A DNA stretch of 64,000 bases, taken from the NCBI GenBank assembly GCA_036567785.1, contig DATCTV010000004.1, positions 62,001-126,000 on the forward strand, written 5' to 3'. Origin of the DNA: Desulfomonilia bacterium (lineage in GTDB: Bacteria; Desulfobacterota; Desulfomonilia; UBA1062). Position 1 is the first letter of the stretch. Each line of letters begins with the position of its first letter. Below are positions 18,481-27,453 of the stretch, piece after piece. The notes under the pieces were generated by a model that was given only the letters and a program-made list of their open reading frames with translations, did not search any database and had not been told where the DNA came from. A program made the position numbers and the translations under genes.

Positions 18481-20031
18481 TTATTCGACCAGTTTGATTA
18501 ACAGCTTCTTTCCGAATATCTTGGAAAATGCATCCCTGTGGTTCTGAGCACCCCATGTCTCCAGGTCACAACCTCTGTCGCATTCAAGTTCCAGAATGAC
18601 CGTGTTCTTATCACCCATCCTGAATTTTGCATGGGCAATAAGTCCAGCATGGCTTCTGTCCAGGCTCTCGGCAATCCGCAGCAGAATCGAATGCACCCTG
18701 ATCGTTTCGATAGAGCGTGTATCAAGACCGGCCGTTTCGCCGCCTTTTCTTCCAGGAGAACCTCGTCTGTGAAAAAAGACAGAGGCCGCCATTATGGCTA
18801 TCTCCTTCTGGTTGAACCCCAGAAGGTCTGCATTCCTTATGAAATAGCTGCTGTTGGCGTGGTGGTTGCTGTATGAAAGGAACGCCCCTATATCATGGAG
18901 CAGGGCAGAGTATTGAAGCAGTTCCCTCCTGCCGCTGCCCTGCCTGTGAAGCCATATATTCCTTCCCGTATCAAACATTTCAAGGCAAAGGCGCGCCACA
19001 GTCTCTGCATGATTTTCATCAAAACCGCATTTTCTGCCAAGGCTTAATACGCTCCTCATCCTTATCGATACCTCTTGAGACTCCTCTCCGTATTCCCTGT
19101 CAAGATAGTCGATAAGGAGCCCGTCCCTTAATTCACGCGAGCTGATTCTGAGCTCGTTTATCCCTGCCTGGGACATGATTGTTTCAAGGATTGCCGCACC
19201 GGCTACTATTATATCCGCCCTTTTCGGATTCATTCCCGGAACGTTCCGCCTTTCCTTGAGAGGCAGAGAACACAGAAGCTTCGATATCTGCTTCAGGTCT
19301 TTGAGCTTGAGCAGCGATTTCCTGCTTTCATCACCCTTATGGATCACCTGCCTTGCTATCTCGGCAAGACTTTGTGCAGTGCCCGAACTACCGTATGCAT
19401 CCTTTATCCTGAATGACCTTATTGTCTGGACAGGCCTGATACTGGCGTTTTTTACATGTTCACAAATCATTTCATATCTTTTGGGGGTGACGGGGGCATG
19501 GACATCTTCGATAAATTTCATCGAAAGCCTTATGACACCGAGCCTCATGCTGTCGAGATAACTGTACTCCCTTCCGTCACCGATAATAATTTCCGTGCTC
19601 CCGCCGCCAATGTCTATGAAGAGCGTGGGGCCGTCTATCCTGTCGGCACGAGAAACGCCCAGGTATATGAGCCTGGCCTCTTCCTTGCCCGAGACCACGT
19701 TCATCTCGATTCCGGCCTCGTTCTTCAGCAGTTCCAGAAACTCCTTCTGATTCGATGCGTCCCTTGTCGCAGAGGTTGCAACAGCTACTATCTCGTCCGC
19801 ACCAAAGGTTTTTGCCATGCCAACGAAATTTCTGCATACTGCAACCGCCCTTTCCATCGCCTCCGGTTTAATCCGGTTGTCGTCGAACTCTCCTTCTCCG
19901 AGCCTTATCATCTCTTTCTGACGGGAAAGCTCGGTATGAGACCTGCCGCCGTCAAAGCGCGCCAGCATTATGCGCACGGAATTCGTACCCATGTCTATGA
20001 ACGCGACTGTTTTTGGTTTTTTTTTCTTCAC
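18481..20031 (-). CDS. ppx: Exopolyphosphatase (Ppx/GppA family) with HD domain
   Basis: A 516-residue enzyme that releases phosphate from the ends of polyphosphate, or hydrolyses pppGpp. AFIDMGTNSVRIMLA is the first ASKHA phosphate loop, AVATSATRDASNQ and FIDIGGGSTEIIIG the second; YGSSGTAQSLAEI follows. The C-terminal third carries an HD domain (LLHDIGAFLSYSNHH, ILLRIAESLDRSH). The start is GTG and overlaps the stop of the upstream metallophosphoesterase-HD gene (GTGA), so translation is coupled. It closes the operon ppk1 - CHAD - phosphoesterase/HD - ppx, which favours polyphosphate as the substrate over pppGpp. Confidence 0.92.
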   Translation of the reverse strand: MKKKKPKTVAFIDMGTNSVRIMLARFDGGRSHTELSRQKEMIRLGEGEFDDNRIKPEAMERAVAVCRNFVGMAKTFGADEIVAVATSATRDASNQKEFLELLKNEAGIEMNVVSGKEEARLIYLGVSRADRIDGPTLFIDIGGGSTEIIIGDGREYSYLDSMRLGVIRLSMKFIEDVHAPVTPKRYEMICEHVKNASIRPVQTIRSFRIKDAYGSSGTAQSLAEIARQVIHKGDESRKSLLKLKDLKQISKLLCSLPLKERRNVPGMNPKRADIIVAGAAILETIMSQAGINELRISSRELRDGLLIDYLDREYGEESQEVSIRMRSVLSLGRKCGFDENHAETVARLCLEMFDTGRNIWLHRQGSGRRELLQYSALLHDIGAFLSYSNHHANSSYFIRNADLLGFNQKEIAIMAASVFFHRRGSPGRKGGETAGLDTRSIETIRVHSILLRIAESLDRSHAGLIAHAKFRMGDKNTVILELECDRGCDLETWGAQNHRDAFSKIFGKKLLIKLVE

Positions 20032-21347
20032 CTGATCTCAATTTCTCTATCGAAAACCTTTTTCATAAGGTCCGACTTGATAAGTCCATATTTCATTTCG
20101 GTTTCCGACGGACGGAAAGTCCTCAATATAAAAGTAATCTTATCCACGGATATTTCGCATGAAAGTTTTGTTACGGCATTTGAATGCGTCCTGTCGAGTC
20201 CGTCCGCCACCCTCAGTATGGCGGAAAGCATGCTTACCTTTCTCCTGTCGTTTTCATTCAGTAATGAAAAAAATTCATGCCCTGAGTCGGGCAGAGCCTT
20301 TCTGTGATATCTTGCTATAAGCGCTGTAATAAGCTTTTCGTTCTCAGTGAAACCGGGCAGGCTGCCTTTGAGTATCATGTCCATCGAAAGTTTGTGGTGC
20401 GCGTTTCCTCCTTCCGAGATGCCTATGTCATGCAGAATAGATGCGCACTTCAATATCGTTCTGTCCTGTGACGATAGACCGTGCAGTTCTTCAAGCCCGT
20501 CAAATATCATGAGCGCCAGGTTTGCAACCTTTTTTGAATGCGCCTCTTCATAACAATGGGAAGCCGCAAGCCTTTCAGCCTGGTTCTCCATTTCATTTTC
20601 CCTTGATTCCTCTTCTTTCCTTACGGCTGTGTAATTCTTCGCTTCCAGGATCATTCTGGAGAATACATCTGGAAGGTCTTTTTTTATAACAGCGGCGGCA
20701 GCCGCCTGAACATCGTAATCCACCCTGTAATGATGCACCCTGACATCTTTCTTGGAGTTTATTTCAAGAATGGCGAACGAGGCCCTGGTGTCTCCGTCAT
20801 CTGGCAGGCCAACAGTACCGGGGTTTATGAAAACCGCCTTGCCTGCCTTTCTTACGAAAGACCTGTGTGAATGCCCGCAGATTATGATGTCGAAACCGGT
20901 CTTGAGCGATATCTCGTTAAGCCTTTCAACCGGTGTTTCGGGCCCCAGGTGCTCCCTGTCCGACTCAGGGCTTGCATGAACCAGCAGAATTTTCCTTCCT
21001 CCGACTGTTATTTTTCTTCTAAGGGGCAGGTTTTTAACATATTTTCTGTTTGCCGGACAAAGACTTTCATATGAATATTTAAGCATGAGAAACTTGTCAG
21101 GATCCTTCTCATGCTTCCATAGCGCCGCCTTTTTAGGAAATTTCATGATCCTTTCATCGAAGTTTCCGGCAACGCCCAGCACTTTCTTCTTTCTGAGCAT
21201 ATTCACGACCTCATCCGGAAAAGCACCGAAACCCAGCATGTCGCCGAGATCCCACAACGATTCAGCGCCGTGTCTTTTTGCATGCAGCAGAACCTCTTTC
21301 AGCGCATGCAGGTTTGAATGAATGTCGCTGATAAGCGCTATTTTCAC
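20028..21347 (-). CDS. Metallophosphoesterase fused to a Ppx-like HD domain
   Basis: A 439-residue two-domain protein. Residues 1-220 form a YfcE/MJ0936-type calcineurin-like phosphoesterase: LISDIHSN, LGDMLGFG, GNFDE, VHASPESD and GHSHRSF hold the two-metal ligands. Residues 240-439 form an HD domain (ILHDIGISEGGNAHHKLS, SMLSAILRVADGLDRTH) that closely mirrors the C-terminal domain of the ppx product encoded next to it. GTG start directly abuts the CHAD stop (TAAGTG). I infer a phosphatase or phosphodiesterase acting on polyphosphate, a nucleotide signal or both. The usual family lacks the HD part, so this is a fusion worth checking. Confidence 0.85.
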   Translation of the reverse strand: MKIALISDIHSNLHALKEVLLHAKRHGAESLWDLGDMLGFGAFPDEVVNMLRKKKVLGVAGNFDERIMKFPKKAALWKHEKDPDKFLMLKYSYESLCPANRKYVKNLPLRRKITVGGRKILLVHASPESDREHLGPETPVERLNEISLKTGFDIIICGHSHRSFVRKAGKAVFINPGTVGLPDDGDTRASFAILEINSKKDVRVHHYRVDYDVQAAAAAVIKKDLPDVFSRMILEAKNYTAVRKEEESRENEMENQAERLAASHCYEEAHSKKVANLALMIFDGLEELHGLSSQDRTILKCASILHDIGISEGGNAHHKLSMDMILKGSLPGFTENEKLITALIARYHRKALPDSGHEFFSLLNENDRRKVSMLSAILRVADGLDRTHSNAVTKLSCEISVDKITFILRTFRPSETEMKYGLIKSDLMKKVFDREIEIR

Positions 21348-22349
21348 TTAAGCCTGCTCTTCGTTCGGAATTTTTTCAGCATCATAATCCGAATTCAGAA
21401 AGTCGGAGAGCGTCTGCCATACACCAAGCGATTCCTCCCATACCCTCAGAAATTCATCATAACGTTTCGCCCTGAATTCGGACCTGTCTTTTTCGAGAAG
21501 CATGATGCCGGTTCTGAGCCTCGGGATTATGCGGACATTTCCGCTGTAAACAACAGCCTTTTCAGCCTCGTCCTCAAGAAAAACCGGCAGGAAGTGCGCC
21601 CATACATCACAGTCATGTATATCGCCCAGTATTTCCTGGATCGCTTTCGCCGCCTTGATCGGTTTTCTCAGTCTTGTCCTGAAAAGCGGCTCGAAACTTT
21701 CCATCGCATATCTCAGGTGCTTGGCCGCTATCCTCATCTGATGCAGTTCCGCACTTCTCGCCGGATCCCTGATATACATCTCAAAACCGAAAAGCTCGCC
21801 CAGCAGGTTCTTTATTTCACGCGAAGCAAGCATGAACGCATAACTACCCGGTTTTTCCGGCTTGTCGAAGGCCATCGAGCCAAGCACCGTGCGGAAAAGT
21901 TCCTGCATTTCAGTCAGTATCCGGCCATCTTCCAGGCGGGTGACAGCCTTGACAACGGCTGTCTGAATCCCTGCCCTCTTCTGTGTAAGTCTAAGCAGCA
22001 GCCTTCTGATGCCCTCTTTCTGTCTCCTCGTTTCAAGGGATTCCATGAATTCAGTAAGATATATTATCTGCACATCGCAGTCGCGCGCCTCACCAAGGGC
22101 CCTTGTAAGCGACCGCACCCTTTTTCTGAACAGCATGGCCTTTGACTCGGGAAGGCATTCAGCAAAAAGTTTCAGGCGGGTCCTTAGCCTGCGTGATGCA
22201 ACCCTCATCCTGTGGAGAAATTCAGGGTCTTGTGCAATCTTGACGCCTTCCGCCTCCCGCATTACAGCCTGAAGCTGCGCCGCCAGCGATTCCACGCTGA
22301 ATTTTACAAACGCCCTGTCAGGAGTGACCCCATCAGCTATTTGTTCCAT
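21348..22349 (-). CDS. CHAD domain protein
   Basis: A 333-residue, highly basic helical protein. The CHAD domain is a bundle with conserved histidines and is known to bind polyphosphate. Two signature helices are visible: FLHRMRVASRRLRTRLK (near residue 45) and ELHQMRIAAKHLRYAMES (near residue 205), the two halves of the internal repeat. The start at 22349 follows GGGGAT and overlaps the ppk1 end by 13 bases; a longer frame from 22373 is possible. Placement between ppk1 and the phosphoesterase/HD-ppx genes supports polyphosphate binding, perhaps to target enzymes to granules. Confidence 0.85.
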   Translation of the reverse strand: MEQIADGVTPDRAFVKFSVESLAAQLQAVMREAEGVKIAQDPEFLHRMRVASRRLRTRLKLFAECLPESKAMLFRKRVRSLTRALGEARDCDVQIIYLTEFMESLETRRQKEGIRRLLLRLTQKRAGIQTAVVKAVTRLEDGRILTEMQELFRTVLGSMAFDKPEKPGSYAFMLASREIKNLLGELFGFEMYIRDPARSAELHQMRIAAKHLRYAMESFEPLFRTRLRKPIKAAKAIQEILGDIHDCDVWAHFLPVFLEDEAEKAVVYSGNVRIIPRLRTGIMLLEKDRSEFRAKRYDEFLRVWEESLGVWQTLSDFLNSDYDAEKIPNEEQA

Positions 22350-24514
22350 GATCCCCTGTTCTCCAGCAGCCATTGCTGTGAATTCATTTCATCCTGGCCT
22401 TCAGTATGAACCACCCTGGAATATGAGCCGTCGGACATGAGCAGCCATGATTTTACATTGTCATTAAGATGTACCTTGAGAATTTTATTCAAGATCGTGT
22501 TTTTGATCTTTTCATCGAGTATCGGGAACAGGACTTCGATTCGTCTGTCAAGGTTTCTCGGCATCATGTCAGCGCTTCCAAGAAACATCTCGTCTTTGCC
22601 CCCGTTTCTGAAATAAAAAATTCTGGCATGTTCAAGAAAACGCCCTACCACGGATGTGACCCTTATGTTTTCGCTTATGCCGGGGATGCCAGGCCTGAGG
22701 CAGCATATGCCTCTTACCTGCAGGTCTACCCTGACCCCTGCCTCTGATGCCCTGTAAAGCGCCTGTATGATCTTTTTATCGACAAGAGAGTTCATCTTGA
22801 ACGCCAGATAGCCGTCGGATTTTTTCATGTGCCTTTCTATCTCACGCTCGATCCTGAGCAGCACCTCTTTCCTCATGCGCCCGGGCGCCACGAGCAGGCT
22901 CTTGAAATCACTCTTGGCAGAATATCCCGTAAGAGAATTGAACAGGTCGGTTACATCCTCGCCAATGACCGGATTGCATGTGAAAAGCCCGATGTCGGTA
23001 TAAATGCGGCTTGTTATCGTGTTGTAGTTGCCGGTGCTCATATGGACATATCTCACAATCCCGTTTTTCTCGCGACGCACCACGAGGCAGAGCTTTGCGT
23101 GCACCTTCATTCCGATGAGGCCGTAGACCACGTGCACGCCCTCTTTTTCAAGTGCACGCGCCCAGTGTATGTTCGTTTCCTCGTCGAACCTCGCTTTCAA
23201 CTCGACCAGTGCTGCAACCTGCTTGCCTTCCATCCTGGCATCCATCAGGGCGTCATAGATCGGCGAATTGACGCCTGTCCTGTAAAGCGTAAGCTTGATC
23301 GCCAGCACGTTGGGATCCTTTGACGCCTGTCTTATGAAATCGACGACGGGATTGAAGCTTTCATACGGATGGTAGAGTATGATGTCCCTGCTCTTTATCC
23401 TGCTGAAGATGTCGCCGTTTCCTGAAAATATCTTCGGAACAGACGGAATGTAGCCTGCATCCTTCAGATCCGGCCTGTTTATTTTCGTCAGCTGCATAAG
23501 GTCGGCCGTACCCATCAGCGATTTCGTGACATAGACCAGATAGGGCTCGACCTTCAGGTTCTTCATGAGGATGTCCCTGATGCGCGCGGGCATGGTCTCG
23601 TTAACTTCAAGTTTGACCGCAATCCCGAAATGCCTCATGTCAAGCCCTTCCTCGACCGTCGTCAGGAGATCGGATGCCTCGTCGTCCTCTATTTCTATAT
23701 CGGCGTCCCTTGTAATTCTGAAAGGATATGAGGCATCCACCCTCAATCCGGGAAAAAGCATGTCCAGATTTGCCGCTACAACCTCTTCCAGAGGGACAAG
23801 GCAATATCTACCCTGCTTTGCCAGAGGCTCGAACTCCTGCGAGCCTTCCTTTTTATCGGGAATTGTTATGAACCTCGGAAATATGTCCGGCATCTTGAGC
23901 CATGCGAATCTGTCGCCTTTTTTCGAATCGTTTACTATTACCGCGAGATTGAGGCTCAGGCTTGAAATGTGCGGGAACGGATGTGAAGGGTCAAAGGCCA
24001 GCGGCGTCAGAACTGGGTAAATCTCCTTCTTGAAATATTCCCTCAGATAGTCTTTTTCTTCCTTTTTCAGAGACTGGTAGGAAAGCACGCTGATGCCGGC
24101 ATCTTTCAGTCTGGGTTTGAGGTCTTCCTCCCAGCATATGTCCCTTTTTTCGAGCAAAGGCTGCAGCATCTTCCTGATTTCCTGAAGCTGTTCGCCAGGG
24201 AGCATGCCGTCTATCGAGCGTTCCTGCGAGTTTGACGAAAGCTGATCCCTCAGGCCTGAAACCCGAATCATGAAAAACTCGTCCAGGTTGCTTCCGAAAA
24301 TGGAGAGGAACTTGACTCGTTCGAGAAGCGGCTGAGTCTGGTCAAGGGCCTCTTCAAGCACCCTGGAATTGAACATGAGCCAGCTCAGTTCACGGTTGAT
24401 GTAAAGTCCGGGATCATTGAAAGTATCGGCGCCTGCCTTGATGGGAACCTTTTTCAAGGCTTTGACAGGCGCAGCACGCTTTTTAACCGCCTTGGTTTTT
24501 TTTTCTTTCTTCAT
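22337..24514 (-). CDS. ppk1: Polyphosphate kinase 1
   Basis: A 725-residue enzyme that polymerises the ATP gamma-phosphate into polyphosphate. LYINRELSWLMFNSRVLEEA is the classic N-domain; KLTLYRTGVNSPI precedes the catalytic core; VHAKLCLVVRR holds the autophosphorylated histidine, and LEHARIFYFRNGGKDEMFLGSADMMPRNLDRRIE the second histidine and the phosphate-binding arginine. About 35 lysine/alanine-rich residues precede the normal start, a basic tail that could bind nucleic acid or polyphosphate. It is the first gene of the polyphosphate operon; the ribosome site is weak. Confidence 0.95.
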   Translation of the reverse strand: MKKEKKTKAVKKRAAPVKALKKVPIKAGADTFNDPGLYINRELSWLMFNSRVLEEALDQTQPLLERVKFLSIFGSNLDEFFMIRVSGLRDQLSSNSQERSIDGMLPGEQLQEIRKMLQPLLEKRDICWEEDLKPRLKDAGISVLSYQSLKKEEKDYLREYFKKEIYPVLTPLAFDPSHPFPHISSLSLNLAVIVNDSKKGDRFAWLKMPDIFPRFITIPDKKEGSQEFEPLAKQGRYCLVPLEEVVAANLDMLFPGLRVDASYPFRITRDADIEIEDDEASDLLTTVEEGLDMRHFGIAVKLEVNETMPARIRDILMKNLKVEPYLVYVTKSLMGTADLMQLTKINRPDLKDAGYIPSVPKIFSGNGDIFSRIKSRDIILYHPYESFNPVVDFIRQASKDPNVLAIKLTLYRTGVNSPIYDALMDARMEGKQVAALVELKARFDEETNIHWARALEKEGVHVVYGLIGMKVHAKLCLVVRREKNGIVRYVHMSTGNYNTITSRIYTDIGLFTCNPVIGEDVTDLFNSLTGYSAKSDFKSLLVAPGRMRKEVLLRIEREIERHMKKSDGYLAFKMNSLVDKKIIQALYRASEAGVRVDLQVRGICCLRPGIPGISENIRVTSVVGRFLEHARIFYFRNGGKDEMFLGSADMMPRNLDRRIEVLFPILDEKIKNTILNKILKVHLNDNVKSWLLMSDGSYSRVVHTEGQDEMNSQQWLLENRGSWNK

Positions 24515-24587
24515 TTAATATTCTTCGGCTTACAAGTCTCCTTTTCTTTACGATATTTTTTTCAGACGGAAACTGAATATTTTTTTC

Positions 24588-25904
24588 TCAGGATTCAGGC
24601 CTTTTACCTGTGATTAAAAAGACCGTGAATTCCCTTTCTCCTTTTCCGGCGACTTCTCTTTTTACCGTACAGGCCGTTTCGGAATTGATCTCTGTCAGCA
24701 TGTTTTCAGCAAACAGATTCTGCATATGCTTGCGGTCAAAACCGTTGTGCATTACACCTGTCTTATCCCGATGAAATTCCCCGTCATCAGGGTCAAGGTC
24801 AGCTATCGCAATATGGCCGCCGGGACGGAGCATCATACACATTTTTGAAAAAAGTCCTGATATGTCTGCAATATGGTGAAAGACCATTGATGATATGATG
24901 AGGTCAAACCTGAGATCGGGTACAGGAACATTCTCAAGGTCAAGCAGCATTGTCTTTACATTTTCAATGCCGCCAGCCACGATTTTTTCAGCTAATTTCT
25001 CAAGCATTGCGGGGGCGCTGTCGGCAGCCGTAATGCTTCCGACATGAGGCTGAATGGCAAGGCTTACAAGACCGGTGCCTGCCCCGTAATCCAGAACGTC
25101 CGTCTCCTTTGAAAGAAGTATCCGGGTTATAATGGCATCGGCTATGGATCTGGTCATTGCAATCCTCTGGGGGCTGTCATCCCAGGTTGCGGCTTCCGTA
25201 TTGAAATCTCTAGCTTTATTCATTTCCATCGCATCTTGTGTTATTTCAGCCAGCCACAAAGGATGTCTGTGACGTGCATAATCGAGTCTGACCCTGCCAG
25301 TAAATATGCCGCGGACCATGGGACGGTTAGGTTTGATTATTATAGCGGCCATATGGGCAAGAAAGGCAAGGAAGAACAGCACGAAGAACACGTTGTGAAG
25401 AGTTGTCGCCCACCAGACTGTCTTGAGCGGCATGTCAGGAATATACACGTTTTTAAGCACCTTTATCAGGCCTGTTACAATAAGGCCTGCGATTATGAGC
25501 GCCATGCCGACATAGGCAAGCCTCTGCTCGGGAAGATACTTGTGAAACGGGGGCTCCTCTCCCTTGCCGAAAAAGGTTTTTATAACATCTACTGACTGTT
25601 TGAAATCTCCTTTCCTGGGCAGCATTCCGTTTTCCTTAAGCATACCATGATAGACGATATGGAAAAGTGCAGCAGCGACAAAGACCACGGATGCTATGTA
25701 ATGAATCTTGAGAGTGAACATGAAATCCGCCGAGAATTCCATTCCCGGAATTTTCGAAATGCCGTATCTTTTGGAAAGCGGCATCTGGAAGAGCCCGGAA
25801 AGAAACAGTACAAAACCGGAAACCGCAATGGCCCAATGCTCGAAAAGCTCTATAACGCTATGCCTTACAACAAGGTTCTTATCCTGAATTATATGAGAGT
25901 TCAT
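24588..25904 (-). CDS. Cytochrome b (FdnI-like) fused to a class I methyltransferase
   Basis: A 438-residue fusion in one uninterrupted frame. Residues about 1-220 form a four-helix membrane cytochrome b of the formate-dehydrogenase gamma type: FEHWAIAVSGFVLFLSGLF, LKIHYIASVVFVAAALFHIVYH, YVGMALIIAGLIVTGLI and LHNVFFVLFFLAFLAHMAAII, each with histidines for heme. From about residue 225 (MNKARDFNTEAATWDD) a SAM-dependent methyltransferase follows: VLDYGAGTGLVSLAI is the SAM loop, FDLIISSMVFHHI and LRPGGHIAIADLDPDDG complete it. The ATG at 25904 comes one base after the stop of the Fe-S gene, so the two are coupled. No catalytic molybdoenzyme subunit is nearby. The methyltransferase would face the cytoplasm; its target, perhaps a quinone or a protein, is unknown. 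Confidence 0.85.
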   Translation of the reverse strand: MNSHIIQDKNLVVRHSVIELFEHWAIAVSGFVLFLSGLFQMPLSKRYGISKIPGMEFSADFMFTLKIHYIASVVFVAAALFHIVYHGMLKENGMLPRKGDFKQSVDVIKTFFGKGEEPPFHKYLPEQRLAYVGMALIIAGLIVTGLIKVLKNVYIPDMPLKTVWWATTLHNVFFVLFFLAFLAHMAAIIIKPNRPMVRGIFTGRVRLDYARHRHPLWLAEITQDAMEMNKARDFNTEAATWDDSPQRIAMTRSIADAIITRILLSKETDVLDYGAGTGLVSLAIQPHVGSITAADSAPAMLEKLAEKIVAGGIENVKTMLLDLENVPVPDLRFDLIISSMVFHHIADISGLFSKMCMMLRPGGHIAIADLDPDDGEFHRDKTGVMHNGFDRKHMQNLFAENMLTEINSETACTVKREVAGKGEREFTVFLITGKRPES

Positions 25905-25905
25905 T

Positions 25906-26886
25906 CTATTTATCCTCATCTTTGTTTCTGTTTTTAAGCGCAACCGCTCCTAATACGACACCTGCCGCAATCCCTACTGCAGGTGATGCAATGACCGCTT
26001 TTGCCGTTCCTTCGGATTTTTTCATGTTTGATTTCACTTCACCCATATGAGGCCTGCCGTCTGATTTCTTTATCGCACTGTTTATCTTCTCGAAGGGCAC
26101 AGGACTTACATAAACGGTCGATGTCCCGCCGTTTTCCTTCATGCCGTAGATATAGCCTTTCATTCCGGCCGCCCTTTTCTCAGCCTCGGCATAGATTTCT
26201 TCCTTCTTCCCGAATATGACCGCATTTTTCGGACAGGCCTCGACACAGGCGGGTTTTTCGCCTGCAGAGATCCTTTCTTCACACATGTCGCACTTGAACA
26301 TGACGCCGTTTCCCATGAGCTCGGGTGCCACATCGAGATAAAGCCCCACGCCCGACTGCCTTTGCGGTATGCCCCAGGGGCAGACCGTCTTGCACTTGGC
26401 GCCTCCGAAGCAGAGGCTGCTGTCGATGACGACCGCTCCGGTTTTGCTCTTGTGATTTGCGGAAAACGGACATATGAGAGCGCAGGCAGGCTTGTCGCAG
26501 TGCATGCAGCGTCTGGGGATGTTCATTGTCTTTTCCCCGCCGTCAACATTGAGCCTGACCTTCTGAATGAAAATCGGATTATAGGGTGTCAGCCTGTCGG
26601 TAACATCTTTCTTCTTCGACCAGTCCTCGACGATTTTTGTTGGATAAGGAACCGGAATCGGGTCAACAGGTTCCGGAACTTTGGCAACATTTATTGCCCT
26701 GCATGCACTTACGCATGCCGGAGTGTCCTTTCCCGGACACCCGTCGCAAAGGCTGAGGTCTATGAGTGTTGCGTGACCCTGTTCCTGAGAGGCCTCTGTT
26801 TTTGACGGAACTGCTAATCCCGACGCAGCTGCAAGACCTGTAAGCGTTTTCAGGAAAGACCTTCTTGATATACCCATTTTCTGCAT
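25906..26886 (-). CDS. Tat-exported HybA/FdnH-like [4Fe-4S] electron-transfer protein
   Basis: A 326-residue electron carrier. Start chosen at 26886, where AAAGGAG stands five bases upstream; this gives MQKMGISRRSFLKTLTG, a twin-arginine signal. Four cysteine groups follow: CDGCPGKDTPACVSAC, CMHCDKPACALIC, CFGGAKCKTVC and CDMCEERISAGEKPACVEAC, as in four-cluster HybA/FdnH-type subunits. A hydrophobic tail (ASPAVGIAAGVVLGAVAL) near the C-terminus anchors it to the membrane. It would pass electrons between a periplasmic partner and the heme b subunit encoded just downstream. The catalytic subunit must lie elsewhere or be absent. Confidence 0.88.
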   Translation of the reverse strand: MQKMGISRRSFLKTLTGLAAASGLAVPSKTEASQEQGHATLIDLSLCDGCPGKDTPACVSACRAINVAKVPEPVDPIPVPYPTKIVEDWSKKKDVTDRLTPYNPIFIQKVRLNVDGGEKTMNIPRRCMHCDKPACALICPFSANHKSKTGAVVIDSSLCFGGAKCKTVCPWGIPQRQSGVGLYLDVAPELMGNGVMFKCDMCEERISAGEKPACVEACPKNAVIFGKKEEIYAEAEKRAAGMKGYIYGMKENGGTSTVYVSPVPFEKINSAIKKSDGRPHMGEVKSNMKKSEGTAKAVIASPAVGIAAGVVLGAVALKNRNKDEDK

Positions 26887-27012
26887 ATCGTCTCCTTTGA
26901 TATTCAATGCCGTAATCAATAAATCTCTCATATCATCAGGATTCGATAAGCTCATTGATATACATCAAGAATATATAAGTTCTTCTTTCAACAGAATCCT
27001 GACATGATATTT

Positions 27013-27366
27013 TCAGTTATATCCAGCTGCTTCGGACGGAAGCCTGCAGCTACCATCATTGGCCAGATCTGTTCCCGCAGCTACCATGTCTGAATGCTGA
27101 GGATTTCTTCTGAAAAAAGTTACGGCGTATGAACAGCTCGGCCTGATTTTTAAATTTCTATCCTTTGCATATTCAAGAACTCTTCTCATGAGCTTCTCTG
27201 CGATTCCCCTGCCCCTGAGAGAAGGGTCGACAAAGGTGCGAAAAATGTCAATTACGTCATCACCCGCCATTTCGTATTCAGCCCTGCATTCAAGGCCGTT
27301 TATTTGACAGGAGAAACTGCCGCCTTCTTCGTCATGGACTATACCGGTTTCTTCTTTAGTATCCAT
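27013..27366 (-). CDS. Small GNAT-family acetyltransferase
   Basis: A 117-residue protein of the short NATD1/YjdJ type. The acetyl-CoA loop reads SLRGRGIAEKLMRRVLEYA, and IRPSCSYAVTFFRRNPQ is the conserved C-terminal strand of this subfamily. About 25 extra residues after it are not family-typical. The substrate is unknown. It stands between the cytochrome/Fe-S pair and the CoA-disulfide-reductase-like gene and has its own AGGGGA ribosome site. Confidence 0.78.
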   Translation of the reverse strand: MDTKEETGIVHDEEGGSFSCQINGLECRAEYEMAGDDVIDIFRTFVDPSLRGRGIAEKLMRRVLEYAKDRNLKIRPSCSYAVTFFRRNPQHSDMVAAGTDLANDGSCRLPSEAAGYN

Positions 27367-27453
27367 ATAAATCCCCTGTGATATGATTAGTCACTTCAAT
27401 CCTCGCCGGGTGGAAATAATCCCGGATGTACTCATATTCCCGCCATCGGAGTA

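Noticed and set aside
24588-26886. Formate dehydrogenase operon
   Set aside because: The Fe-S and cytochrome subunits resemble FdnH/HybA and FdnI, but no molybdopterin catalytic subunit or maturation gene lies nearby, so formate cannot be claimed.
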